A stretch of DNA of 64,000 nt from positions 15,350,501 to 15,414,500 of the forward strand of contig JAYKKI010000009.1 of the NCBI GenBank assembly GCA_039881145.1, given 5' to 3'. A model generated the notes under the pieces. The model made no database searches. It worked only from the letters and a program-made list of their open reading frames with translations, and was not told where the DNA came from. This DNA is from Druceiella hillmani. Lineage: Eukaryota > Arthropoda > Insecta > Lepidoptera > Hepialidae. Shown piece by piece: positions 50,891 through 63,417 of the stretch. The first letter of the stretch is position 1, and every line of letters begins with the position of its first letter. The position numbers and the translations under genes were made by a program.

Positions 50891-50990
50891 AAAAGCAAGT
50901 ATACATATTCTATTGTATACTTGCTTTTATGCTCATAAAGCAAGTATACATATTCTGTTGTCTGAATATCATATTCAGTATACATATTCT
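50891..50990. repeat. Stem-loop and nested repeats around 'gcaagtatacatattct'
   Basis: 'ataaaagcaagtatac' and 'gtatacttgcttttat' form a 16-bp stem with a 10-nt loop. 'agcaagtatacatattct' is then repeated directly near 50939, and 'agtatacatattct' again near 50978. The structure is absent from unit B at the corresponding place. Confidence 0.75.
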
Positions 50991-51778
50991 TTTTGAAAAA
51001 TAAGGTTCAGTATTGTAAGGAAAATTTAATTCAACTTGCTTTTATGACTTCTTACCCATATATCTCATGTAGATAAAGAACTACATCTCATTACATGAAC
51101 TGCATTTTGTTGAAATTAAATGTGCCATATTCTTTCATCTGAAAATTTAAAACAATTTTTTTCTCGGTTTCTACTAAAAATACAATAAGTTAAATAAATA
51201 GTAAGCTTAGTTACGATTTATATAAAATATACAGTGTAATTGTTCTAAAGCATTCAAAAATCAGATAGAGACACATTATACATTTAAGATACGCACAGAG
51301 TATAATTATTATGGTAACCTACGGAATACTTGCAAGGCGAAGTTTGAAAAAAATGTGAAAAAACTTATCCTTAAATTTTATCTGTGGCTGCATTTTTTAA
51401 TCAAAATATATTGTAAATTAATCATCGACAATCGTTTGATTCTTCTGTTGATGCCAAAAAAAATCAATGGCAAGTTCTTACCAATTATCGATTTGTAGGT
51501 AAAAATAAGAATAATCGATCACTTGCAATAGCTACCAATAATACTAACTGGAGATATATGAGATGTATATTATGTATCTATTTAAGGATTTCCGTGGGAG
51601 ATTACCTCTTTACTAGTTTACTGATCGGATATTGCCTTCAATATCATCCGACGCAATTATAAATGGATCTGATAAGACTATATACGAGTATTTAATCAAT
51701 ATTATTGATTTATAAGTGGAACGTTTTCACAATTTATCTTGACAATTTTGACAATTTATCAGAATTTCTGCATTATCT

Positions 51779-51856
51779 TAATTATATAGAGATTTATATT
51801 TTATATAGCGAGATTATATAGAGAGATTTATATTTTATATTTATTTATTATATAGC
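51779..51856. repeat. Short tandem repeat of 'attatatagagatttatatt'
   Basis: Two to three imperfect units of about 30 bases. Confidence 0.7.
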
Positions 51857-51934
51857 GGATAAAACCTTCATGCTTAATAAAGGTTTTCACTGCAAGCTTA
51901 TGTAAGAACCATATGCCATTTTACTTATCGACAG

Positions 51935-52270
51935 ACCTGTTAAGCGCGAGTAGAACTTGCACTTATAAATATTTGAGTGAACATGGTAATCAAATGAAAC
52001 TATTTTCAAATGTTTATTTCTGCAAAGTAAATATATTGCCTACCATATCTATTAAAGGCGTAAAAACAAATTAATCATAAATATCCAACTCCTTTTAAGC
52101 TGACTTTTAACAGTGTAGATCGACCGGAAGTACTCCTAGGTTTTGATGATAATAAAAAACCTCTAGGCGTTCCTGAAAAAAAAACCTTTACAGACAGACT
52201 GACCGATAGATAGACGGACGGACAACCAAGTCACCTTACAAGGATTAATTTTTTTTCATTTCAGGAGTAA
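51935..52270 (+). repeat. Dispersed insect repeat copy
   Basis: Begins 'cctgttaagcgcgagtagaa', continues with 'gaccggaagtactcctagg' and 'agatagacggacggacaac', and ends 'ccttacaaggatt'. It is shorter than the copy at 48895 and lies in the part of unit A that has no counterpart in unit B. Confidence 0.6.
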
Positions 52271-53650
52271 AACCGTGAAGAATTTTCAACATTTTTCCGA
52301 GCAAAGTCAATTACGATTGATGATACTTGGTATGTATGTACTAAGTATTCCGGTAAGTAGAAAAATAAGAAAAGACATTATAGAATAATAGTATAAGAAC
52401 AAACAATATTGTGTTTTTTGTAACCTACTAGTAGAGAATACGAAGTTAACGGAGTGTCTATCATAACGTGGAACTTATCATATCCGCTTCAACTTATTAG
52501 GTCGCATAACGGGGTAAAGGAATTGACACACCGATTTGAAATTCAATCCCAAATTCATTTCACCTTAATAAGTACCAGCCGGCACTTGTGGAGATAAATG
52601 CAGTGTACCGTAATCACCTTACATGCCATTTACGTGATACTTCAGTTCAGCTGTAGTTGTCGACACGCAAACGGCGGTTGTCAGAATCAGTGAATAATTC
52701 CAAAGCTTATTAATTTATTATACACGGCTCGTTGATTCGGGCATTCGTCAAACGGAGTACTTTCATATAATCTCATTCACATCCGTCTCTGATTAATGTT
52801 ATGTTATTTATTGCAGTATACGGTGAATAATGTGCATGATAATAGCGCGAATTTAAAAAAAAATATAACCGTCTCTTTGGGAATTTATCAGCTGAAATAA
52901 TTGAAGTTTTACTGTGTGTCTAGTAGTGAATAGTCAGCCATTTAACTATAAAGTAATGTAATTCTGATTAAAGTTTGGTAATATTATGAAACTAAAAATA
53001 ACATTATTATACAGAATGTTTAACTTTCAATTTAAATTTATGAAAATAATTTTACGTTTATGGGTATGACCTTATATAATTTCTTATGACCAATTTCTGG
53101 ATCCTTAAATAACTTAAAGACATGTAGTTTTTAGAGAAGGAAAAAAAAGAAGTTCATGCACAAACTGAACTTTTGAACGTGTAATAAAGTAGATCACGCC
53201 AAATTATTTGTATTGTTTATGTATTATTAACATTTTGTGAATGTATTAAAAAGTTCTACATGAAAGACTCTATTTATAAATATTCCCTAAAAATTGGTTA
53301 AATTAACTTCCTAACGTGAATCGGAACAACCACCCCACCACATCAATCTATTCATCGTCATTCTATATGAACTTCCTGATGTTAAAACGTTAGTTTTTAT
53401 GTTTACTTACAATTGTATATTATTAAACCTGTGTTTGTCGTAGTTTAAGTACGTCGTGAACAGTAAATAGGGAATGGGAAAGCGCAACATTCGTATGAAT
53501 ATACCTTACGTTATTATATACGCCTGAGATAATGGGTTCCAGAAATAATGTTTGTTAAGAATTGTGATTATAATGTATTTAGGTAAGCACAGTTATCTGT
53601 GTATTTGTCGCCATTTTAGTGTTTTCTTCCACAAGTTATTTTTTAACCTA

Positions 53651-56600
53651 ATTTCAGTTACATGTTAATCACACGAAGCTACAGTCGAGAAAAAAAACTT
53701 TCGTTAGTGTTTCCAGCAGAATTGTGTTGGGATTAAAAAAAATTGTTAAGTGCAAGTCAATCTCGCATTACGAGCGTTCCGTAAGTACGTAAGAATAAAT
53801 AAACATCTATGAGTTTGTTATATTTCCATTAAATTATTTGCACACATTAATATTATTTTCATAACGTACGTGTGTCGCCTAATATACATTTCAAAAACAC
53901 GAAAATCGTATATTTAAAACAGGAAACTATGAGATCCTTGCCATAATTTTAAAAACAAACTTCAGGTAAACTTCGAATAATACTATTTTCCACAATTTGA
54001 ATATAATCATTTGCGAGCCTATACTTACATTGTTCAATATTTCTTGTAAGGAAGTTTATAAAACCTTTATACTATGCGGAATGAAGCCGATAGTTTATTA
54101 TGCTGGCTTTTCGAAACATTTATAGTATGGTACAAGTATAGATATTAAAAGACCGATATGGGTTTTTTTGTTCAATACTATTGAAAAAATTAGTTTATAT
54201 TTAATTATGACCCGTATTTAGACATGAAACTGTAAACGAATCAGCCTAGACTGTTATGGGCAATCAAATTTGCAGCCCTTATTTAAAATAAATTTTACTG
54301 TGTATATGTCGTATTTAAAATCATCGTCGTGTCTTATTTAAAATAAAGTATACTCTTCGAAAATAATTTTTATTCAAAAAGTCTAAGATAATTTTTTTTA
54401 AAAAATTTGGCGTACAAAAATTAAATGAACGGAACTGTCAAATAAAGAAACATTTCACCCACAGGCCATTCTTTATAATAAGTAGTATTACTTTGACAGT
54501 CGGCGAGAATATTCATCCCAACTACTGCGTTCGTATTTTTTTCGTGCTTCGAAATATATAATCGTTTTACGTCTCTTTGGTACTCAACATAATTAGACGC
54601 AGTAGACGGCGTACCTTACATTGTCATCCTTTTTATTTTCATACACTTTAGATCGTGGAAAAGACGTGTGCGGAGAAATTAGGCAATGTTTTTCTTAGAT
54701 ACAAGCGTAGTTTTCTAAACATAAATGACAATTGTACGTATTATTCTGTTCTTCAATAAATAATTTTAGAAACTAAGTCTGGTCATAAAGAACATCAAAA
54801 TTTAAAAAATACTTTGCAATAGCTCTTTATTTCCATTGCGATTTACAGTTCATGCATTTTTTTGAACTTATTTCTTTTTGTCTTTTGTTTAGGTACTTTT
54901 TTATTCAGTTATTTAATTTCATGTTGTTTCTACTTACGGTTTTCAGGAATTTGTCTTTGGGTATTAATTAAACGAGCTGATGCTACAAACAGATATAGTT
55001 TTTTGTGGCGTACTGTATAAAACTCCGGTGAATATTAAAGACATATGGTATTGCTCATTTTTGACTATGAATTACTGCACTCTAAAATAAAATATCCTGT
55101 CATTTTATCTAAATTTTTAAATATTTTGTTAATAGATTCTTAGAAAAAAAAAATTAATCTCGATTTAAAGACGCTTGTCGAATATAAGTAGCCTTATCTA
55201 TAATATTTAAATATATTTTTAAAGATATATTATATTTTACCCAGCCCATGTTACAATGCTTATGCAAATATATGTAGTATTACTTGGGGGGCATTAGGAG
55301 TGGGAGTCGGATAACGTGAGATAAAAAGAAATACACCATAGCAGTTGAATCGACAATGAGAATGCAGCATCTGAAATAATAATCACGAAGACTTGCCGCA
55401 TTGGACGATTATACTGAGTTTTATTGTCCAAGAATATTACATTTCATTTCTATGTTACATTTTCTACAACGCAATTGTTTTTGTAGTTTACGTTTCCATT
55501 ACATTATATTATTTTTTAATAATAACTTCAACGTGTTGAAAATAAATTCATGAAAATGTAGAAAGATGGTGAAAAAAACGCTGTAATAATTATGAAAATG
55601 AAAACATTATTAGATTTCAATCCAATACCAAGGAATGTTGGCGAATAATATCCGTAACAGTAAGCAGCTACTTGATGAAAAAGTTTAGTTTACATTTTCT
55701 TTTGGAAAAATAAGGTTCTATATTGTAAAGAAAATTTAATGCAACTTACTTTTTTGTTTCAAATGGAAGCGACTTCTCAACTATTTATATTTCATATAGA
55801 TAAAGGACTATATCTTATTACACGAGCTGTTATTTGTTAAAATTAAATGTGCGATATTTTTTGTGTGAAAATTTAAAACAAGATTTTTCATTAGCCCCTA
55901 GTAAAAATATACTTATTTACTGGTGGAAATTTATATAAATATGTGGCGAAATTTTTCTAATACTTTTAAAAATGAGTATCAATCAGTGCGTATTTAAAAA
56001 ATGTAACATGAAGCCAATATACTATTTGATACACATAAAATATCTTACCACTTAATCGGAAAGTTATAAAAAGTAATTCCGATTAAAGTTTGATAATCTT
56101 ATGGGACTAAAGATAACATTATTAAACAGAACGCTTAACTGTCAATTTAAATTTATCAATATAAGTTTACGTTTATGGGTATGACTTTACATAATCCCAT
56201 ATGAACAAATTTTTGGACTCTTAAAAATAAGTTCTATCACAAAGCGATAACTACGAACGTTTGACGTGTAATAAAATAAATGTAGCCAAATAATTTATAT
56301 TTGTGTATTATTAACATTATGGCAATTTGTAAATAAGTTCTACGCAAAGAACTCTGTGTATAAAAATTTTCTCACAAAATGGAAAAAAGGTTTCTCAATG
56401 TAAATCAGAACATTTACTTCTACCAGTCTATTTATCCATTCTCTATGAACGTCCTGATGTTTAAGGTTTTTATGTTTACTTATCATTTTACGTTATTAAA
56501 CCTGTGTTTGTTGCAGTTTACTTAAGTCCTACGAGTGTAGGAGCCCGTAAATAGTGCTTGTTACGTTATTGTGCTCTAAGTTTATTTACGCCTGAGATAA

Positions 56601-56670
56601 TGGTTTTCAGAAAAAATGTTTGTCAAGAATTGTACCAGTTATCTGTGTTCCTGTGATAATTTTAATGTGA
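53651..56670. repeat. Large degenerate tandem duplication, unit B
   Basis: Second unit, directly downstream of unit A and in the same orientation, about 3 kb against about 4.85 kb. It carries the 5' part of another dispersed repeat near 53735 ('ttgttaagtgcaagtcaatc') whose 3' end is not recognisable. It ends near 'cagttatctgtgttcctgtg', the partner of 'cagttatctgtgtatttgtc' near 53590. Confidence 0.75.
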
Positions 56671-58129
56671 ACTTGGGTTTTATTCTTCAGCCCAAACGAG
56701 AAATTTCAACTTTTAGGTAACTAACTTGATACCATAACGTTGTTAACAATTTAATAATATTTGCAAAGCTGTTTACTGTACTGAAGACTTATAATATTTC
56801 TCAGTATCGTATTATAATCACTGCGACTAATATTTTTTTAAAAGTACTGTTTCTAAACAATCTATTATAAGCAAACGCTACTGTAAAATTGAAAGATATT
56901 TTGAATGTTTATTTTTTATATATTTTACAAATTTTTATGATCCTTTTTAATTTTTTTATTAGCTAGCTTTAATATTTTTAATGCGTAATTTTATAAATTG
57001 TGTACACCAAAAACGGTACTTTTATTAATTTGATGATAGTTACCAATGCGGAAGATATATTTAAATTGCACTAGATACCCAAAATGATTAAAAGTAATTT
57101 ACTTATGTGTAGACTCATCGCTTATTCCAAAAAATATTTTATTGATAATTTTCACTATATAAATACGTGTCCCGGAATAGATGTCGAACAAAGAAAGACG
57201 CTATTTGTTGGCTATATAGGAATAAATTTCCGTTGAAATAACACGTAATACACGCCTTTTTCTAATTGAATGCAAAATAAATATTACCCATATCTCTTTT
57301 TAATACACTCAATGATTGAGCAAAGAATAGTAAGTATTACTGCGTAAAGAAGCGACCTCCCCCCCCCGCCAATTCAATGATGTCACCCGCACATAATGTG
57401 TACGACCATGTGTACGCGTTCCTAGGTTGCCGCTTGCTGCGTGCGCTTGTGATTTGTTCAATTGTGCGATGTTTAGTTGTGTTTAACTTATGTAATTCAG
57501 TGTTACTATTATGATATTACTATTATAGTAACTAAATTTTTTATTATAATACATTTTTAAGTTTATAATTAATTATCTATTGTGATTCAATATAACAGTC
57601 CGTTATTGCACTGTGTACAAGTGCTTAAAAAGAATAAAATCACTGAGGATAGGAGATTGTTTTGTCTCCATTTTTTTGTTTGGTGTGAATAATTTTACTT
57701 TATGTCACCAACTTATTTAAGTTTGTACCTATAATTTTATGTCAGCTAACATGTCACTGAACAGTTTTAAATTTCAAACTGTTCCTAAAATTCATTGTTT
57801 TGTTTAAACGCGATGTGTTTGGAAAACGTATTCTTGTAGTGTCGGATGTAGGCATATTATATTGTTTATTAAGAGATCTTTTACATGAAGCAAATCTAAT
57901 CAAGTCAAAAATACAATGAAGACATTGTTTCACATTTATATCAGGGTATCACCTTTATATATAAACAAAATTCATTTTTATTTAAAATTTTATTTCGTTT
58001 TAAGATCCCATACTAAGTACATTTTTTTCAAAAGGTAACTTAATATTATTATTATTAAATTAGTTTCATACAATTAAATGTAGGGTGTGAAATATTTATT
58101 AATATAATTACATTTTTAGGATTAGATAA
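56671..58129. other. AT-rich stretch with a C9 tract and GC-richer patch
   Basis: A run of nine C lies at 57359-57367, followed by a GC-richer patch to about 57480 ('ggttgccgcttgctgcgtgc'). No gene is recognised. Confidence 0.45.
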
Positions 58130-58540
58130 TAATAAAGTCGCGTGCGCCAGTACAAAGCTATTGCGCCAGAGTGCTATCGAGACAGTCATTCGATCCACGC
58201 TATTGGTTAGAAAGAGAAACAGCTGTGTTGCTGACGTATAGCGTCTACTCGCTTGACCGGCGCGATTGTCCGCAACGATTGAGACCGATATGCGGTATTA
58301 GTAAATATTTTTAACTGTACGCTGCTGACAGCCCTACATCAATTTACGTACACACACATACGGAGATGGATAGGCGAGTACCTATATAATAGTGTAGGCA
58401 ATTAAATCTGTTCGCTAGTATGGAGTGTCGGGGGTGTACCCGAAGTATGGTTTTTACCCGCAGTGGCGATATCTTAACAGCTGTTCGCGAGTTATTTCCT
58501 CGAATAATGCTGAACAGTGCGCAAGTATCGTATGTACGGA
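58130..58540 (+). promoter_or_regulatory. GC-richer island with TATA-like and inverted CCAAT elements
   Basis: The island stands out in composition. It contains 'gctattggttag' (an inverted CCAAT box match, near 58198), 'ttgaccggcgcgattgtccg' and 'acctatataatagtg' (TATA-like, near 58380). No coding frame of note follows before the LINE 3' end at 58590. It may be a promoter, an LTR remnant or an untranslated exon; which one is not decided by the sequence. Confidence 0.3.
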
Positions 58541-58985
58541 AAAGATAACAAATAATTATTTTTTCTTCATAATATATTTTTCTTTATAATAATAATAATA
58601 ATATGATATTATTTCAGACATAGTCCATACAATTGTGTTAATAGGTAACAATATTCTTAAGCTAATGTTAGTATAAATAGTGACTAATTACATCTTTAAT
58701 AAATCATAAAATATGCAATAAAATAAAATCAATACTAAATGGAGTCAAACCCAATTGCAGTAAAAAAATTTAGAATGAATACAAATTAAATCATAATAAA
58801 TTAAGTCAATTAAATCAGATAAAATTAAACTGTATCAAACTACACCAAATTATATTACTTAAGTCAGGTCAAATTAAATAAAATTAAATGAATGAAGTCA
58901 AAAACTACACAAATCAAATTCAAAGTAAAATAGTAATAAAATCAATTAATTTAATTAACTCAATCACAACTTCATTTAACTTAAA

Positions 58986-60764
58986 TCATAATGGCGCATG
59001 TAGGCCTTTCCAGTGTGTCAAAAGAGGCAGGTCCAGTCGGCCCCCGCACGTGACTAGCATATTGCTGGAGCTTCCCGGCACCCTCGCCATCATGGACGCA
59101 CTGCGCTTGCGCATTATAGGGTGAAAGTCGTCCACGCGCGCCTGCGTAAACATACCACTGGCGCTGCAGTGCCGCGGAAGCCCCATCAAGACCCTGAACG
59201 CGTTATTATATTGTACCCGCAGGGCGTCAAATGCCCGCCGCGTATAATCAACCCACAAACTGCAAGAGTAGAAAGTCTGGCAGAATGCCCTAAACAGTGT
59301 AATCTTTACTGGTCCCGTGCATCGTGCAAATCTTCGAGCCAACAGGGAACGCCCTGCGTTCCAGGTTCATATCCATGTCGTCCTTGAGGTCTTCATTGAC
59401 CCAATGACCCAGATATTTAAAATGAGTGACTCTATTTAAAGATGTGTCATAGAGGGCTACCGAGTGACCTGGATATGGTTTTTTGGGTACTCTAAAAATC
59501 ATAAACACACTTTTTTTTTACATAGTATCGGAGTCCGTGATCCCCCGCGTACAGTTCACATATACGTAGCAGCTTGCGTAACGCGCCGATAGAAGGGCTG
59601 AGCAGCACCATGTCGTCCGCGTAGCTGATGTTATTAACGCACACTCCGTCTATATTACATCCGATTCCGGTACTGCTCAGCTCTCCAATCAACCCGTTTA
59701 CATATATATTAAACAGTTTGGGTGAGATCAACCCACCCTGACGCACCCCGCACTCAAGACCATATTCGTCCGACTCACTATCCGCCTTTAAACATAGATA
59801 TAATTTCAGGAGGCAAACTAGTGTCATTTCGCAACTTGGCCCATAGCAAGTCGTACGAAACCATATCGAATGCCCGGGACAGGTCCAGGAAGCTGGCATA
59901 CACTGGTGTTTTACACTTGGTGCAGTACTGCATAGTCTGCTTGAGACACAGAATGGCACTTTCAGTGGATAGGCCCGCCCGAAAGCCGAACTGACCATCG
60001 TGCAGTTGTATACTCCTAGTTAAGTGACCTTCAAGCAGACCATCCAGCACCTTCGCAATAACCGTAGCTAATGAGATAGGCCTGTAGTTTGAACCGTCCG
60101 AGACATCCCCTGTCCTGTTTTTTACAATGGGTACAACAATTGTATACATTAGCTTTTCGGGTAGGTAGGCGTGGCTAACACACATATTATATAATAATGC
60201 AAGGATTCTAGGCAAGTGCTCTCCAGCATTCCGAAGGTGCTCGATGCTAAGGCTGTCATAACCTGGTGACTTACCTCTTTTCATTGATTTAATCGCTGAG
60301 GCTATATCTTTCTCTGTGAAGCTTACGTTAATGTCCCCAGGCACAGTCCCCCCATCACACACGCTCGGTGGCCCCGGTTGCGCAGACTGACTAGAGGCTT
60401 TCACACAAAATCGCTGACGAAAGAATTCCGCTATTGCAGAGGGGTCCTGCACACCGTCAACATTCACGGGCCGGCTGGGCTTAAGGTTCAACTTGTTTGT
60501 TGTTTTCCAAAATTTAGAGAAGTTATTTTTGTCGTGATGTTGTGCTATTATATCCATCTTAATTTATTGTTGAATATTTTGACACCATTTTAATTTTGCC
60601 TTAAATAATCGTCTAGACTCAACCATATCACTATATACCCAGGCACTGCCTGGTTTCCCATACAATAACCAATTTTGATAACATTGCCGAGCTTTCCCGT
60701 GAGCCTCCCTCACATACTTGTTCCACCCTATTATGCGTTTACTCCTACCGGGTATCGCCTTCAC
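58986..60764 (-). pseudogene. CR1-type ORF2, reverse transcriptase half (broken)
   Basis: Fragments in order: linker IIGWNKYVREAHGKARQCYQ (60764-60564), then after a stop KSPGYDSLSIEHLRNAG, NYRPISLA, GQFGFRAGLSTESAI and SFLDLSRAFDMV (motif A) in 60557-59778. A frameshift near 59800-59830 leads to GVRQGGLISPKLFNIYVNGL (motif B) and SYADDMVLLSPS (catalytic YADD) in the frame ending 59492. Another shift leads to VTHFKYLGHWV (motif E) at 59508-59290. The C-terminal ARRFARC...LWVDYTRRAFDALRVQYNNAFR part lies at 59342-58986. The catalytic Asp residues are all still present. It copied LINE RNA at the insertion site. Confidence 0.85.
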
Positions 60765-60789
60765 AGTATAAGACTGCTTTGCTCCCTCA

Positions 60790-61737
60790 CTTCAAATATA
60801 CATTAGGTTGTTATAAAAATCATTGATTAATAACTTATGAATTTCACAATTACACATTTTATTAGTATGCGTACAAGTTGCAAGGTCGGCTGGGAGGTCT
60901 ATATCCCTTAACCTGTCATGACAAAAGTTATAATACAATTCAATTTGATCAGTCTGCCTCTCCCCCCATATTATTTCATTTTTATAAAAATTATTACAAT
61001 TAGATACAATCTTGGCCTTTACTAAATTTAAATTACATGTTACCTGCATCGGATAATGATCAGACCAATAAGTGTCATATAATATAGTCACGCGATCAAG
61101 TCTCACGCGCCGCGCCTGTGACCACACAGTGATCGAGCCACCGGCGGCACCCGCGTGCTTCACTGACAAAGGTATGCGAGTCGCTCGCTAACACATCGAT
61201 ATCAACACATGTCAAGGATTGTTCCACACTAAAGTATAAGAGTTGATTAACAATTAACTCACCCGGATGTGCGTTTAAATCCCCCATCACATACACAAAT
61301 TCCACATCACTGTTCTCAATTATGGAATTTACCTCGCCTAGACATTCCGTAAACTCAATTAGATTTTCTCTCGAATCCATAGGCATGTACACTGATATAA
61401 TTATCATAGAACGATCACCGATGTCAATCTTAACAGCCGCTACGCGATCACTAGTACACGGTAACAGTGACACTGATGGAAACGCATACTTCCTCCACAA
61501 CACTGCCACACCTCCGTACGGTCGGCCACGGAGCACACCCGCCGAGATGTCTACGGCAGACTTTCCCGTGTACGCAAACTCGTCGCTGATGCTGCCTAGG
61601 AACGGAATATCGTGTGGCAATAGCCATGTTTCCTGAAGTGCTACGATATCCGCTGTTTTGCATATGTTCCTTACACAATCAACTGATCTTATAATATTTT
61701 TGCAATTAAAAGTGACTAATTTAGCGCAATTAATCAT
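60790..61737 (-). pseudogene. CR1-type ORF2, APE-like endonuclease half (broken)
   Basis: Frame 61737-61096 begins MINCAKLVTFNCKNI and shows the apurinic-endonuclease landmarks: LQETWL (catalytic Glu), GVAVLWRK, YMPMDSRE and GDLNAHPG (Asp and Asn). RRWLDHCVVT follows, then a frameshift around 61100-61150 after which YWSDHYPMQV supplies the catalytic SDH motif in the overlapping frame 61169-60792. It would nick target DNA for reverse transcription. The ATG at 61737 fits the expected ORF2 start, directly at the conserved N-terminal strand of the domain. Confidence 0.85.
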
Positions 61738-61781
61738 TTAAACGTAAAAAGCGATTATAATCTTACACATACATATAAAAA

Positions 61782-63023
61782 TCACATATTCGCACCTTTT
61801 CTATCACCACTCTTTCTTGTCTTAAAATCAACAAAGCGGCGGTATGCGATACCTTCTGGCCAGAAGTCATCGTTCAGAAAAATATCTAGTTTATGTTTCG
61901 GCACAAAGACTTTATAGGCATCATACATTTTTGGTATTTTCATGTTCATTTTCTCCAAAGTTACGGCAACATCAGTTTTATTTGCAATATAAGTCAATAT
62001 GTCACACACGGGCACTTCCTTCGCAACATTGTAAATGTAAATAGCAGTTTTTATATCCGCAGCTTTAAAACTCGCTTCTGAGTTCGAGACTGCCTTCCCT
62101 TTCTGGGCAGCAAAGTGGTTTCTCAATCGTCTCAACTCTACCTAGGTCCTAGGGACCATTCGCAACAACATCGGCTAATGATTTATTTTCACTGCGCTTA
62201 TCGCTGCTAACGTTCGAAGCGGTCGTGTGTCTCGCGACGCTAGGTACTTCGATCGGAGCCGGCTGAGAGTGCGTCATCGATTCGGGCTTGTTATCGTTTG
62301 CCTGCGCCGTTAGGTGAGCGCCCGCGCCGTTGCTATTTGAAACGCTATTCTCACTGCAAATTTTCGATGTACCCTCACTATTAGGAAAAGGTTGAACTAT
62401 ATCCCGATAGTTCTTATCCCGATTTTTGAATGGGATGTTCTCTGCTATATCCATGTAGACAAGTCCCCTAGGACCACTACAGTACTCGTCATTTGTGTCC
62501 ATTATAAAACCACCTCGCTTAATATTAACATTGCAGGCGTTATTTTTAAAATTTTTCACAATAGATGCTTTTTTCAGGTTTCCTAATTCGTTCGTAATAG
62601 CATCCAGGTGTTCTTTCGTAGCATACTGATCCTTGATGCTCTTTATATCCTGTTGCATTGTTAACAAATCTTTTAATAAGCGAGTTACGTCGACATGATC
62701 AAAAAGTACTGGTGATAGTTTGTGTAGATCGCGAGCCACAAATACCGGTAACACTTTAGGATCAGACTCCTTCAGCATGCAAATAATGTCGTCAGTTTCA
62801 CGGAGTTTCTTCCCATCTCTCTTTCTCATCTTCTTACGTTTCTCCATAGGTAAAGATTCGCACAGAAGAACTTTTGCACTATGTATATCCTCGCCAGAGA
62901 ATGCACTTATTCAAATATTACTGCTGCTCTCCTCGTTCATCACATCAATTTAATTACATATAAAGGCTAGCACTTCGTTAATCACTATATTGTAACCCGT
63001 ACATTTTAGCATTTTAGAGGCCA
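61782..63023 (-). pseudogene. CR1-type ORF1 (broken)
   Basis: The frame can be followed from an ATG at 63023 (MASKMLKCTGYNIVINEVLA) through a TAA near 62950 and a TGA near 62914 into the longer frame 62847-62149 (MEKRKKMRKRDGKK...). That part contains VARDLHKLSPVLFDHVDVT and a predicted coiled coil (LLKDLLTMQQDIKSIK) near its middle. A stop and frameshift near 62135-62149 lead to the last part, NSEASFKAADIKTAIYIYNV...FWPEGIAYRRFVDF, ending near 61782. I recognise this order from lepidopteran CR1-type ORF1 proteins, which bind the element RNA. The C-terminal part probably corresponds to a small nucleic-acid-binding domain. The start at 63023 is chosen because upstream the 5' repeat begins. Confidence 0.7.
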
Positions 63024-63028
63024 TATTG

Positions 63029-63091
63029 GCTAACGCGTCCTTACGTCAACGCGACTGATCGGTGACTGCTAACGCGTCCTTACGTCAACGT
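63029..63091 (-). repeat. 5' tandem repeat of the CR1-type LINE
   Basis: 'gctaacgcgtccttacgtcaacg' type sequence occurs twice, at 63029-63051 and 63069-63091 (unit about 40 bases), directly upstream of ORF1. It is GC-rich and carries 'acgt' and 'acgcgt' palindromes. Tandem 5' untranslated units can act as internal promoters in LINEs. That role is inference here. Confidence 0.75.
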
Positions 63092-63098
63092 ATATATT

Positions 63099-63148
<50 letters not shown>
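63092..63148. repeat. (TA)n microsatellite
   Basis: Alternating TA with one G and one TT interruption, directly abutting the LINE 5' repeat. Confidence 0.95.
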
Positions 63149-63150
<2 letters not shown>

Positions 63151-63282
63151 AATAGATTTCTCATTCATTTATATATACAAATAATTATTTTTCTTTTAAA
63201 TTTTATTTTAACGGTAATCAACTCTTTTTCAGTCGAAGGATAACGTCTTTCTTTATTCGACGCTTATTCCCGGACACTTTAT

Positions 63283-63343
63283 GTATGTATGTGTATATCT
63301 GTATGTGTATATATGTATGTGTATATATGTATGTGTATATATA

Positions 63344-63384
<41 letters not shown>

Positions 63385-63417
63385 ATATATATATATATAT
63401 ATATACATATATATATT
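63283..63417. repeat. Compound (TG/TA)n microsatellite
   Basis: Starts as 'tatgtatgtgtatat' repeats and passes into long TA runs. It accounts for the Tyr/Ile/Met/Val/Cys frames here. Confidence 0.95.

Larger units (their letters stand above)
48800..53650. repeat. Large degenerate tandem duplication, unit A
   Basis: Blocks match unit B (53651-56670) in the same order: 'catgttaatt.cac' (48821 and 53661), 'ggcgtaccttacattgt' (49526 and 54609), 'gaatgcagcatctgaaataa' (50607 and 55358), and 'gattaaagttt..taat' (52966 and 56081). Unit A has about 1.7 kb more at roughly 51200-52890, including another dispersed repeat. No protein-coding frame is conserved between the units. Confidence 0.75.
58590..63091 (-). 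mobile_element. Near full-length but broken CR1-type LINE
   Basis: On the minus strand, order is 5' tandem repeat (63029-63091), ORF1 (63023-61782), ORF2 with endonuclease and reverse transcriptase (61737-58986), then an AT-rich 3' untranslated part to an (ATT)n-like run near 58590. There is no RNase H, and domain order and wording fit the CR1 group found in Lepidoptera (clade tentative). Multiple frameshifts and stops make it non-functional. It is much more complete than the Jockey-type relic, so it is intermediate in age. The exact 3' end and target duplication could not be fixed, the 5' side being masked by a (TA)n tract. Confidence 0.8.

Noticed and set aside
59122..59994. Plus-strand frames of 78-90 codons near the LINE
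   Set aside because: Antisense shadows of the CR1-type reverse transcriptase.
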